From: Devosia pacifica
GTDB lineage: Bacteria > Pseudomonadota > Alphaproteobacteria > Rhizobiales > Devosiaceae
DNA length: 64,000 nucleotides
Assembly: GCF_014652635.1 (NCBI RefSeq)
Contig: NZ_BMZE01000001.1
Span: 940,051-1,004,050, forward strand
Direction of reading: 5' to 3'
The notes under the pieces were generated by a model that was not told the DNA's origin, did not search any database, and saw only the letters and a list, made by a program, of their open reading frames with translations. Of the stretch, positions 57,800 through 64,000 are shown piece by piece; position 1 is the stretch's first letter, and the number at the start of each line of letters is the position of its first letter. A program made the position numbers and the translations under genes.

Positions 57800-58705
57800 C
57801 TAACCCACTGCCTCTGGCACCACCGCAAGTTCTTCGGCCAGCATATCGAACACCATACGCACCCGCCGGCTGGTGTTGAGTTCCCGGTGCGTCGTCAGCC
57901 AGATCGGAAAAGTGATTGGCGCCATATCCGGCAGCACGCGGCGTACCAATGGCTCGGCGTCGCCGACTGAATGCGGCACCGTGCCGATCCCCACCCCGGC
58001 GCGCGTCAATTGCCAATGGACCGCGTGGCTCGATGTCAGCACCGTCATGTTGCGCGCCGTCACGCTGAGGCCGAGCCCGTTTAGCGCGTTGATATAGCTG
58101 TCGGTATTGTCGAAGGCGATGAAATCCGCCTTGCTCACCGCCTCCGGTGTCGAGGGATTGCCCATCCGCTCAAGATAAGTGTGGGCCGCATAAAGCGTGC
58201 CGGTATCATCCCTGATCTTGCGCGCAATCAGATCCGGTTGCGTCGGCCGGAAGTTGCGAATGGCAATATCCGCCTCGCGTCGCCGCAGATCGATCGCCGC
58301 ATTCGAAGCGACGATCTCGATCTCGATGCCCGGAGCTTGCTGTCGCAGCTTGGCAATGATCGGCGGCAGCAGATGCGCAGAATAGATCTCACTCGCTGTA
58401 ATGCAGATACTGCCCTCGATCGCGTGGGCATGGCCCGAAGCGGCGAGTGAGACCCGGCCGGCCGCCGCGCCCATTTCGCGCACATGATCGAGCAGCTCCA
58501 GTCCGCTTGGCGTCAGTGTCAGCCCGCGCCCTACCCGCTCGAACAGGATCACCCCGAGTTCGTCCTCGAGCGCATCCACCTGCCGCCCCAGCGTTGGCTG
58601 CGCCATCCCCAGCGCCCGCGCCGCCGCCGATAGCGAGCCTTCCTCGGCCGTTACAAGAAACGCCCGAGCCCGGTTCCAGTCGAATTTCACAGAGCGCCAA
58701 TCCAT
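57800..58705 (-). CDS. LysR-type transcriptional regulator
   Basis: 301 residues from ATG 58705 (ATG 58717 possible). Winged helix: FDWNRARAFLVTAEEGSLSAAARALGMAQPTLGRQVDALEDELG. Effector domain with ITASEIYSAHLLPPIIAKLRQQ and LTRAGVGIGTVPHSVGD. It is divergent from the MDR oxidoreductase gene at 58816, the classic LysR-target arrangement, so that gene is its probable target. The sulfotransferase gene downstream may be co-transcribed. Confidence 0.9.
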   Translation of the reverse strand: MDWRSVKFDWNRARAFLVTAEEGSLSAAARALGMAQPTLGRQVDALEDELGVILFERVGRGLTLTPSGLELLDHVREMGAAAGRVSLAASGHAHAIEGSICITASEIYSAHLLPPIIAKLRQQAPGIEIEIVASNAAIDLRRREADIAIRNFRPTQPDLIARKIRDDTGTLYAAHTYLERMGNPSTPEAVSKADFIAFDNTDSYINALNGLGLSVTARNMTVLTSSHAVHWQLTRAGVGIGTVPHSVGDAEPLVRRVLPDMAPITFPIWLTTHRELNTSRRVRMVFDMLAEELAVVPEAVG

Positions 58706-58815
58706 GCAAATTCGCATATCAAATGGAGAAACTTAGTCAATTCCGCAGGAGGAAGTCGCTGGCTAAAGTCGTCTCAGTCATTCGCAAGTATTGAAGCTCT
58801 GAGGGGAGTAAAACC
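58706..58815. promoter_or_regulatory. Divergent LysR/oxidoreductase promoter region
   Basis: The 110-bp gap contains several T-N11-A candidates but no perfect dyad. GAGGGGAG is the ribosome site of the rightward gene. Confidence 0.45.
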
Positions 58816-59811
58816 ATGAAAGCTGCAGTTCATACCCGTTACGGAAACGCCGATGTCGTCACTGTGTCCGATGTTCCGCGTCCCGAAATCTCCGGCAACC
58901 AGATCCTCGTTCAGGTGTATTCCAGCGCCGTCACCACCGCAGACTGGCGGTTTCGCGCGTCAGACTTTCCCGGCATCATGTGGCTGCCGGGACGGCTGAT
59001 GGCCGGAGCGTTCCGCCCGCGCAAACCCGTCCTCGGCAGCACCTTTGCCGGCCGCGTCGTGTCCGTCGGTCCAGACGTCAAACGCTTCCGCCTCGGTGAT
59101 CCGGTTTTTGGCGTTTCCGATTGGGGCGCCCACGCCGAGTACGTCGCGCTTTCAGAAGACGGCCCTGTTGTCGCAAAGCCGGAAGGCATCACTTACGACG
59201 AGGCTGCCGCCACCCCGTTCGGCGCCCTTGCCGCCCTCGGCTTTGTCCGTGACTTTCTCGAAGTCCTGCCGGGGCAAAAGGTTCTGGTTGCCGGCGCGTC
59301 GGGTGGCGTCGGTATCTTCGCCGTACAGATTGCAAAGCAGCTCGGCGCAGAAGTGACAGCCATCACCAGCACCGGTAATATCGAACTCGTCACCAGCCTC
59401 GGCGCCGATCACGTTATCGACTATCGCAAGCAGGACCTCGCGCGCATCGCGGAGCGGTTCGATCGCGTCATTGATACCGCCAGCACCCTGAAGCCGCGCG
59501 TCGCGCTGCGTCTGACGAAACCGGGCGGGCGCTTCGCGCCGGTAGAATTCGATCTTCCCGAAATGCTGGCCGCGCTCGGCAGCAAGCTGTTCTCGAAGAA
59601 GTCCCTGCTCTTACGCATTTCCAGCGACAAGCGCGTCGATCTCGAGCACATCGCCGAACGTCTGGCCGATGGTTCCCTGCGGCCCGTCATCGACAGCACC
59701 TATCCGCTCGGAGCCGTCGCCGACGCGCACCGCAAGGTCGAAAGCCGCCACAAGACGGGGGCCGTCATCCTCAATCCGACGCCCGCCGCAACCGCAGCGA
59801 TCGCCGCCTGA
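58816..59811 (+). CDS. MDR-family NAD(P)H oxidoreductase
   Basis: 331 residues. MKAAVHTRYGNADVVTVSDVPRPE, VLGSTFAGRVVSVGPDVKRFRLGD and the Rossmann motif VLVAGASGGVGIFAVQIAKQLGAEVTA. No zinc ligands, so a quinone- or enone-reductase type. It is divergent from the LysR gene. Its stop abuts the nrsF stop directly (convergent, no gap). Confidence 0.92.
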   Translation: MKAAVHTRYGNADVVTVSDVPRPEISGNQILVQVYSSAVTTADWRFRASDFPGIMWLPGRLMAGAFRPRKPVLGSTFAGRVVSVGPDVKRFRLGDPVFGVSDWGAHAEYVALSEDGPVVAKPEGITYDEAAATPFGALAALGFVRDFLEVLPGQKVLVAGASGGVGIFAVQIAKQLGAEVTAITSTGNIELVTSLGADHVIDYRKQDLARIAERFDRVIDTASTLKPRVALRLTKPGGRFAPVEFDLPEMLAALGSKLFSKKSLLLRISSDKRVDLEHIAERLADGSLRPVIDSTYPLGAVADAHRKVESRHKTGAVILNPTPAATAAIAA

Positions 59812-60447
59812 TCACCAGCGCAGCAGCAAACGGCCGAGTGCACCGCCGGCGATCACCAGAAGGCCGATCGCCAGCGGATACCAGAACGCGACAAAGAGCG
59901 GTGAATCATCGGTACAATGCGCCGCGTAGAATGTTGCGGCGACCCCACCGGCCACCAGCCCCGCGACCGCGCCCGCAAGGGTCGGTCGCGTCGGTGCGCC
60001 GTGGCGCAGTCCGCCAATAAACGCCAGCAACGGCGCGATGCCGATCAGTGGAATGAATGTCATGCAGATCCAGCCATTGCTGCCTTTCGCCGTTGTCAGC
60101 CAGATATCCGAGGGCAGAACCGCCAGTTCCAGCAACACGCCGATGGCCACCAGCAATGGCGCCAACAGCAGCAGCCAGCCCCGCTTTCCGGCACCGGGCA
60201 GCGCCATGCGCCGCAAGACGGCAAAGCCGCTTACCGCCAGCACCCCGGTGAACACGAACTTGGCGTCGAACCGCAGGCTCTGGACCGCAAGCCCGAGATC
60301 CGGGCGCGGGCCAAGTGCCACCAGAAACACCGCTGCCGCCGTCAGCACCGCGCCGCAGCACACCAGCATCCAGAGTCCCTGCATGCTGTAGCGGGCCGGG
60401 CCGGCGTCTTCCGCAAGGCTGTTGATCAGGGCATCGGTCTTCATCAT
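59812..60447 (-). CDS. nrsF: Anti-sigma factor NrsF (DUF1109)
   Basis: 211 residues with six membrane helices. The N-terminus ([17 protein letters not shown]) is the cytoplasmic sigma-binding part typical of DUF1109. Two cysteines lie in or near helices (LVCCGAVL) and one in AAHCTDDSPLF. In Caulobacter, NrsF holds SigF until heavy metals or oxidants act on conserved cysteines. The ATG overlaps the sigF stop (ATGA), so the pair is translationally coupled. Confidence 0.9.
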   Translation of the reverse strand: MMKTDALINSLAEDAGPARYSMQGLWMLVCCGAVLTAAAVFLVALGPRPDLGLAVQSLRFDAKFVFTGVLAVSGFAVLRRMALPGAGKRGWLLLLAPLLVAIGVLLELAVLPSDIWLTTAKGSNGWICMTFIPLIGIAPLLAFIGGLRHGAPTRPTLAGAVAGLVAGGVAATFYAAHCTDDSPLFVAFWYPLAIGLLVIAGGALGRLLLRW

Positions 60448-60959
60448 GGCTTTCCAAATCTCTTGCTGATGGCGGCAAGCCCGCGGTGCAGCGCTACGCG
60501 CACCGCCGTTTGCTTCATCCCCAGCCGCTCGGATGTCTCCGAAATCGAGTGCCCGTCGATCGAGATCGCTGACACCACATTGCGCTGCACTTCCGTCAGT
60601 CCCGCCAGCGCCTTGGCGACATCTGCGGGGTGCGCGCTCTCATCCTCTTCGGCCTGCAGCACCTCGGTGAACTCGGCAATGTCCACCTCGACGCGCCGCC
60701 CGCGCTTGCGGAATGCATCGATCACCTTGTGCCGCGCGATTGTCGAAATCCACGGTGCCACCGGTGCATCGGTGCGCCAGGTGTGGCGCTTGAGGTGAAT
60801 GGCGAGCAGCGTTTCCTGCACGATATCCTCGGCGTCGATCGGGCTGTTCGGCCCCAGCTTGTTGCGGGCGACGCTGCGCACCAACGCTGCCGCGTCGCGA
60901 AGAAAGGACTCATAGGCCACCGCGTCGCCGCCAAGCGCAGCACGCAGCAGCCCTGCCAT
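60444..60959 (-). CDS. sigF: ECF sigma factor SigF
   Basis: 171 residues from ATG 60959. This start has GAGGA 4-5 bases upstream and leaves about 30 nt after the predicted SigF promoter start; ATG 60986 would lie almost on the transcription start. Region 2 includes [21 protein letters not shown], and region 4 [50 protein letters not shown]. It directs the stress response controlled by NrsF. It is divergent from the bufferin operon. Confidence 0.92.
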   Translation of the reverse strand: MAGLLRAALGGDAVAYESFLRDAAALVRSVARNKLGPNSPIDAEDIVQETLLAIHLKRHTWRTDAPVAPWISTIARHKVIDAFRKRGRRVEVDIAEFTEVLQAEEDESAHPADVAKALAGLTEVQRNVVSAISIDGHSISETSERLGMKQTAVRVALHRGLAAISKRFGKP

Positions 60960-60996
60960 CCGGTCCTCGTGAAGCAGCGTCACCATTCCCTCCCAG

Positions 60997-61022
60997 TTCG
61001 CCGCGCATCGCCGATTGTTACA
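60997..61022 (-). promoter_or_regulatory. SigF-type promoter of sigF-nrsF
   Basis: Read on the minus strand: TGTAACA (61022-61016), then CGAACTG with CGAA at 61000-60997, spacer 15-16. It has the same two elements as the bufA promoter, so SigF probably activates its own gene. Confidence 0.72.
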
Positions 61023-61078
61023 TGCCTTCCAGGATTTTTTGCACGCCCACCGCGCCCCGACAATTTTTTCACGCCAGC

Positions 61079-61105
61079 TGTAACACCACCGCCGTCCGCG
61101 ACGAA
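61079..61105 (+). promoter_or_regulatory. SigF-type promoter of the bufferin operon
   Basis: TGTAACA (61079-61085), GTAACA followed by N16 and CGAA (61102-61105), continuing CTG. It resembles the Caulobacter SigF consensus (GTAACC-N16-CGAA) and mirrors the sigF promoter on the other strand. The bufA ATG is 53 bp further on. Confidence 0.75.
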
Positions 61106-61157
61106 CTGTGGTCGAGATGCGCCGCTGCATCTCGTCAACACGAGGAGACTTTCGCTC

Positions 61158-61451
61158 ATGAACCGCCCCCTGAATTCACTCGCGCTCGCCGCATCCCTGT
61201 CCGCCGCCCTCGGTGCCGCGTCCGCTGCGCCGGCCGTCGCCCAGGATGACATGGTCAAATGCTATGGCGTCTCGCTTGCCGGCGAGAACGATTGCGCCGC
61301 CGGCCCCGGCACCACCTGCGCCGGCACCTCCACTGTCGATTACCAGGGCAATGCCTGGACCCTCGTCCCCTCCGGCACCTGCGAAACCATGGATCTGCCC
61401 GGCGATCGCATGGGTAGCCTCGAAGCGCTCGATCGCGACCTGCCCGCCTGA
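61158..61451 (+). CDS. bufA: Bufferin precursor (DUF2282)
   Basis: 97 residues from ATG 61158 with GAGGAG upstream. Sec-type signal peptide [24 protein letters not shown]. The core has four cysteines (Cys35, 46, 54, 75) in [35 protein letters not shown] and PSGTCETM. This is the DUF2282 pattern of bufferins, copper-binding ribosomal peptides whose central cysteines are oxidised to thiooxazoles. The signal peptide directs it to the periplasm. Confidence 0.92.
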   Translation: MNRPLNSLALAASLSAALGAASAAPAVAQDDMVKCYGVSLAGENDCAAGPGTTCAGTSTVDYQGNAWTLVPSGTCETMDLPGDRMGSLEALDRDLPA

Positions 61452-61505
61452 TCGAACACAGCAGGGCGCACCACCGCGCCCTGCGCCTTTCGGAGGAGTT
61501 CTGCC

Positions 61506-62375
61506 ATGGCCCATCGCTACAACACCCTGCCCGCCAGCGCCGGCGTCGGCCTCAAGCCCGAGCACTATCGCGAAATTCTCGCGGATCGCCCGGCGCTCGG
61601 CTTTTTCGAGGTCCACGCCGAAAACTACATGGGTGCCGGCGGTCCGCCGCATCGCTATCTCGAAGCCATTGCCGAACACTACCCGCTATCGCTGCACGGC
61701 GTCGGCCTCTCCATTGGCGGCGAAGGCCCGCTCGATCCGACGCATCTCGCCCGCCTCCGGCATCTGATCGACACCTATCGCCCGGCCTCGTTCTCCGAAC
61801 ACCTCGCCTGGTCGAGCCATGGCAGCGAATACCTCAACGATTTGCTGCCCCTGCCCTATACCGCCGAAAGCCTCGATCGCATCTGCGGCCATGTCGATAC
61901 CGTCCAGTCAGCCCTCGGCGTGCCGATGCTGCTCGAGAATCCCTCGACCTATGTCTTGTTCGAAGACAGCACCATCGACGAAATCGAATTCCTCGCCGCC
62001 ATTGCCGAGCGCACCGGCTGCGGCCTCTTGCTCGACGTCAACAATGTCATGGTCTCCTCGGTCAATCACGGCTGGGACCCCGTCGCCTATATCGATCGCT
62101 TCCCCGTCGACCGCGTCGGCGAACTGCACCTCGCCGGCTACGACGAAACTCAGGACAGCGCCGGCGCCCGCCTGTTGATCGATGCCCACGGCTCCGCCGT
62201 CCGCCCTGATGTGTTCCGCCTGTTCGAGCACACCCTGGCCCGCACCGGCCCGCGTCCGACGCTGGTCGAGTGGGACAACGACATTCCCGATTTCCCCACC
62301 CTGCTCAACGAAGCCCGCCTCGCCCAGCAGGTCGTTGATCGCGTCGCCGACGCCACGCCGAAGGCCGCCGAATGA
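61506..62375 (+). CDS. bufB: Bufferin maturase, DUF692 multinuclear iron oxidase (MNIO)
   Basis: 289 residues, behind GGAGGAG. TIM-barrel MNIO enzyme that oxidises cysteines of BufA. Metal-ligand regions: [85 protein letters not shown]. All the His/Asp/Glu motifs are present, so it should be active. It overlaps bufC by 4 bp. Confidence 0.94.
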   Translation: MAHRYNTLPASAGVGLKPEHYREILADRPALGFFEVHAENYMGAGGPPHRYLEAIAEHYPLSLHGVGLSIGGEGPLDPTHLARLRHLIDTYRPASFSEHLAWSSHGSEYLNDLLPLPYTAESLDRICGHVDTVQSALGVPMLLENPSTYVLFEDSTIDEIEFLAAIAERTGCGLLLDVNNVMVSSVNHGWDPVAYIDRFPVDRVGELHLAGYDETQDSAGARLLIDAHGSAVRPDVFRLFEHTLARTGPRPTLVEWDNDIPDFPTLLNEARLAQQVVDRVADATPKAAE

Positions 62376-63121
62376 GCACCTTTGAAAGCTTCGCGGCCGC
62401 CATCGCCAATCCCGATCTGCCGCCGCCCCGCGGCCTGTCGAGCGTCGCCGGTGCCAATGATCCGCTGCGCTTCGCGGTCTATCGCAACAATGTCCATGTC
62501 AGCCTCGTTTCGGCGCTCCTCAAAGGGTTTCCGGTGGTCGCCGCCCTTGTCGGTGAGCCATTCTTCAAGGCCATGGCGCGCGCTTACGTCGCCGAAAACC
62601 GCCCCCGCTCGCCGGTCCTCCTCCACTATGGCGATGGCTTCGCGGCCTTCATCGCCAGCTTCCCGCCGGCGCAAAAACTCGCCTACCTGCCGGATGTGGC
62701 GCGCCTCGAATACGCCTGGCGCCAGGCCTACCACGCCGCCGATCGTCCCCCGCTGACCCTCGCGCATCTCTCCGGCATCCCGTCCGAAACCCTGCCCGAA
62801 CAGTCCTTCGCGCCGCACCCCGCGGCCGCGTTGATCGCGTCATCCTCGCCCATCGGCGCCATCTGGTCAGCGCATCAGCAAACACCGCCTGCGCCGCTCG
62901 ATACGGGCGCGGCTCAATCCGTCCTCGTCACCCGCCCGCATCACGAAGTCCGGCTCACCGTCCTGCCGCCTCACGATTACGCCTTCGCCCGCGCCCTTCT
63001 CGATGGTGCCAGCATCGGCGATGCGGCGGCCCGCAACGAAGCGCCGGAGTTCGATCCCGGTACCGCACTGGTCGGCCTCATCGGCGCCGGTGCGTTCGCA
63101 TCCCCGGAGACAGCCCAATGA
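62372..63121 (+). CDS. bufC: Bufferin maturation partner (DUF2063)
   Basis: 249 residues. The N-terminal DUF2063 domain has [40 protein letters not shown], then [20 protein letters not shown] and [17 protein letters not shown]2063 proteins bind the precursor and present it to the DUF692 enzyme. Start and stop overlap its neighbours by 4 bp on each side, so stoichiometric expression is expected. Confidence 0.92.
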   Translation: MSTFESFAAAIANPDLPPPRGLSSVAGANDPLRFAVYRNNVHVSLVSALLKGFPVVAALVGEPFFKAMARAYVAENRPRSPVLLHYGDGFAAFIASFPPAQKLAYLPDVARLEYAWRQAYHAADRPPLTLAHLSGIPSETLPEQSFAPHPAAALIASSSPIGAIWSAHQQTPPAPLDTGAAQSVLVTRPHHEVRLTVLPPHDYAFARALLDGASIGDAAARNEAPEFDPGTALVGLIGAGAFASPETAQ

Positions 63122-63606
63122 TCCCGCGCCTTATCGCCCGCGCCGAAAAAACCCTCGCACTCGTACCAGCAGCCCTTGCGCTGTTCGCCCTGCGCGTCGC
63201 GCTCGCCGTACCGTTCTTTCGCTCGGGCCTCACCAAATGGGACGGGTTCCTCACCCTCGCCCCCAGCCAGGCCTATCTGTTCGCCAACGAGTTCAAGCTG
63301 CACATTCTCGGCACCGCCTATGATTACCCGGCGCCGACCGCCGCCGCATTTCTCGCCGGCCTCGGCGAAATCATCCTGCCGATCCTTCTGGTCCTCGGCC
63401 TCGGCACCCGCTTCGCCGCCCTCGGCATTCTGGTGATGACCGCCATCATCCAGCTCACCATCCCCTCCGGCTGGGCCAATTTCCACCTCCCCTGGGCCGC
63501 CATGGCCCTCGTCCTCATGCATAGCGGCCCCGGCGCGTTCAGTATCGATCGGATGCTGTTCGCGCGCCGAGACCGCCTGAGGTCACCGCAAGGTGTCAGC
63601 GCCTAG
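63118..63606 (+). CDS. DoxX-family membrane protein of the bufferin operon
   Basis: 162 residues, four membrane helices. ALRVALAVPFFRSGLTKWDGF, then FLAGLGEIILPILLVLGLGTRFAALGILVMTAIIQL is the DoxX core. A DoxX gene is the usual last member of bufferin operons (often called bufD); it may take part in electron transfer for maturation or metal stress. It overlaps the convergent gene by 4 bp. Confidence 0.9.
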   Translation: MIPRLIARAEKTLALVPAALALFALRVALAVPFFRSGLTKWDGFLTLAPSQAYLFANEFKLHILGTAYDYPAPTAAAFLAGLGEIILPILLVLGLGTRFAALGILVMTAIIQLTIPSGWANFHLPWAAMALVLMHSGPGAFSIDRMLFARRDRLRSPQGVSA

Positions 63607-64000
63607 TGCGTCAGTCCGCTGCCGCCGACCACCGCGATGTTGTAGGGAAGCCCCTCAACCTCGATGCTGCGGCTGACCGCCAGAGTCTCAGCATCGATCA
63701 CTTTGACAGCATTATTGAGCGGGTCGGTCATCAGCACGTCACCACCGGCAATCGCCAGCCGCGGGCGCGGATCGCGCCAGTGTCCGTCCATCGAGTATGG
63801 CTCGCTCACGCCGGCAGAGTCTTCGATGGAGGCCGTCAGCAGATTGATCCGGTGCAGCGTGCCGTCTTCTGTCAGCACATAGCCGAACTGCGGCTTGGCC
63901 GGATCAAGAATGAAATCCACCGAGCGGTATGGCAGTGCGATATGGCGCAGATGCGGCTCCTCAGCGGGGTCAATGACAACCAGCGCATCCGCACCGTAAT
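63603..64000 (-). CDS. Beta-propeller protein, probably zinc metallochaperone AztD (3' part)
   Basis: About 130 residues; the frame runs open to the right edge, so the start is outside. It is read as ADALVVIDPAEEPHLRHIALP, then FGYVLTEDGTLHRINL, MTDPLNNAVKVIDAETL, and ends LPYNIAVVGGSGLTH. These are repeated propeller blades; the terminal NIAVVGGSG-H is reminiscent of AztD, the periplasmic partner of the AztABC zinc importer. If so, the aztABC genes lie to the right. Confidence 0.6.
   Translation of the reverse strand, partial: YGADALVVIDPAEEPHLRHIALPYRSVDFILDPAKPQFGYVLTEDGTLHRINLLTASIEDSAGVSEPYSMDGHWRDPRPRLAIAGGDVLMTDPLNNAVKVIDAETLAVSRSIEVEGLPYNIAVVGGSGLTH

Noticed and set aside
59917..60798. 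293-codon plus-strand frame opposite nrsF-sigF
   Set aside because: Antisense shadow; the minus strand has clear DUF1109 and ECF sigma motifs.

Overview
The window is GC-rich, gene-dense chromosomal DNA from an alphaproteobacterium. The order Hyphomicrobiales (Rhizobiales) is most likely: RpoD, DnaG, the LsrB/VtlR-type LysR regulator next to trxB, OhrR/Ohr, and the SigF/NrsF plus bufferin locus all have that character. The set of small SH3/crystallin-like secreted proteins suggests a Devosia- or Pelagibacterium-like lineage, but that is only an impression. No tRNA, rRNA, insertion sequence, prophage or CRISPR array was found.

Layout. 0-3.5 kb: OmpA-type protein (cut by the left edge), a small membrane protein, a DUF533 protein and three small conserved proteins. 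3.5-7.8 kb: dnaG-rpoD on the minus strand. 8-13 kb: MFS exporter, carA, an acetyltransferase, and a cupin-SDR pair. 13-18.5 kb: Tat-exported CpdB-like phosphoesterase, ohrR/ohr with a perfect OhrR operator, cyclopropane synthase and an orphan DNA methyltransferase. 18.6-25.3 kb: ABC exporter, acetyltransferase, pentapeptide protein, two aldo-keto reductases, ClpS, DUF3140 and a duplicated DUF1428 protein. 25.6-34.8 kb: carB, a nucleotidyltransferase behind an RBS-masking hairpin, TauE, threonine aldolase, twin cold-shock genes, greA and trxB. 34.9-37.0 kb: lsrB followed by a non-coding cluster of four small-RNA genes. 37-43 kb: aspartate aminotransferase and a somewhat lower-GC patch with an orphan histidine kinase, a methyltransferase and an acetyltransferase. 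43-53 kb: MscS channel, a DUF4336/TetR divergent pair with twin operators, an antiporter, a nitrilase, an L,D-transpeptidase, methyltransferases, a Spy-like protein and a thioesterase. 53-55.3 kb: three secreted SH3 proteins in tandem. 55-59.8 kb: two MDR oxidoreductases, an Stf0 sulfotransferase and a LysR regulator. 59.8-63.6 kb: a complete SigF/NrsF-controlled bufferin operon. A gene probably encoding a zinc chaperone of the AztD type runs off the right edge.

The most striking feature is the 36.0-37.0 kb cluster. Four consecutive transcription units each carry a 16-bp CATGGCTG-type box exactly 27 bp upstream of the -35, a 17-bp spacer, and a strong terminator. Seven predicted hairpins display C-rich loops (TCCTCC core, usually ATCCTCCTCCC) that imitate the anti-Shine-Dalgarno end of 16S rRNA. 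The stems differ in sequence but the loops are conserved, which argues for selection on RNA structure. The adjacent LsrB-type regulator is the obvious candidate to bind the box. A second strong system is the bufferin locus, where matching TGTAACA/CGAACTG promoters face both ways from the sigF-bufA intergenic region, which predicts autoregulation and co-induction.
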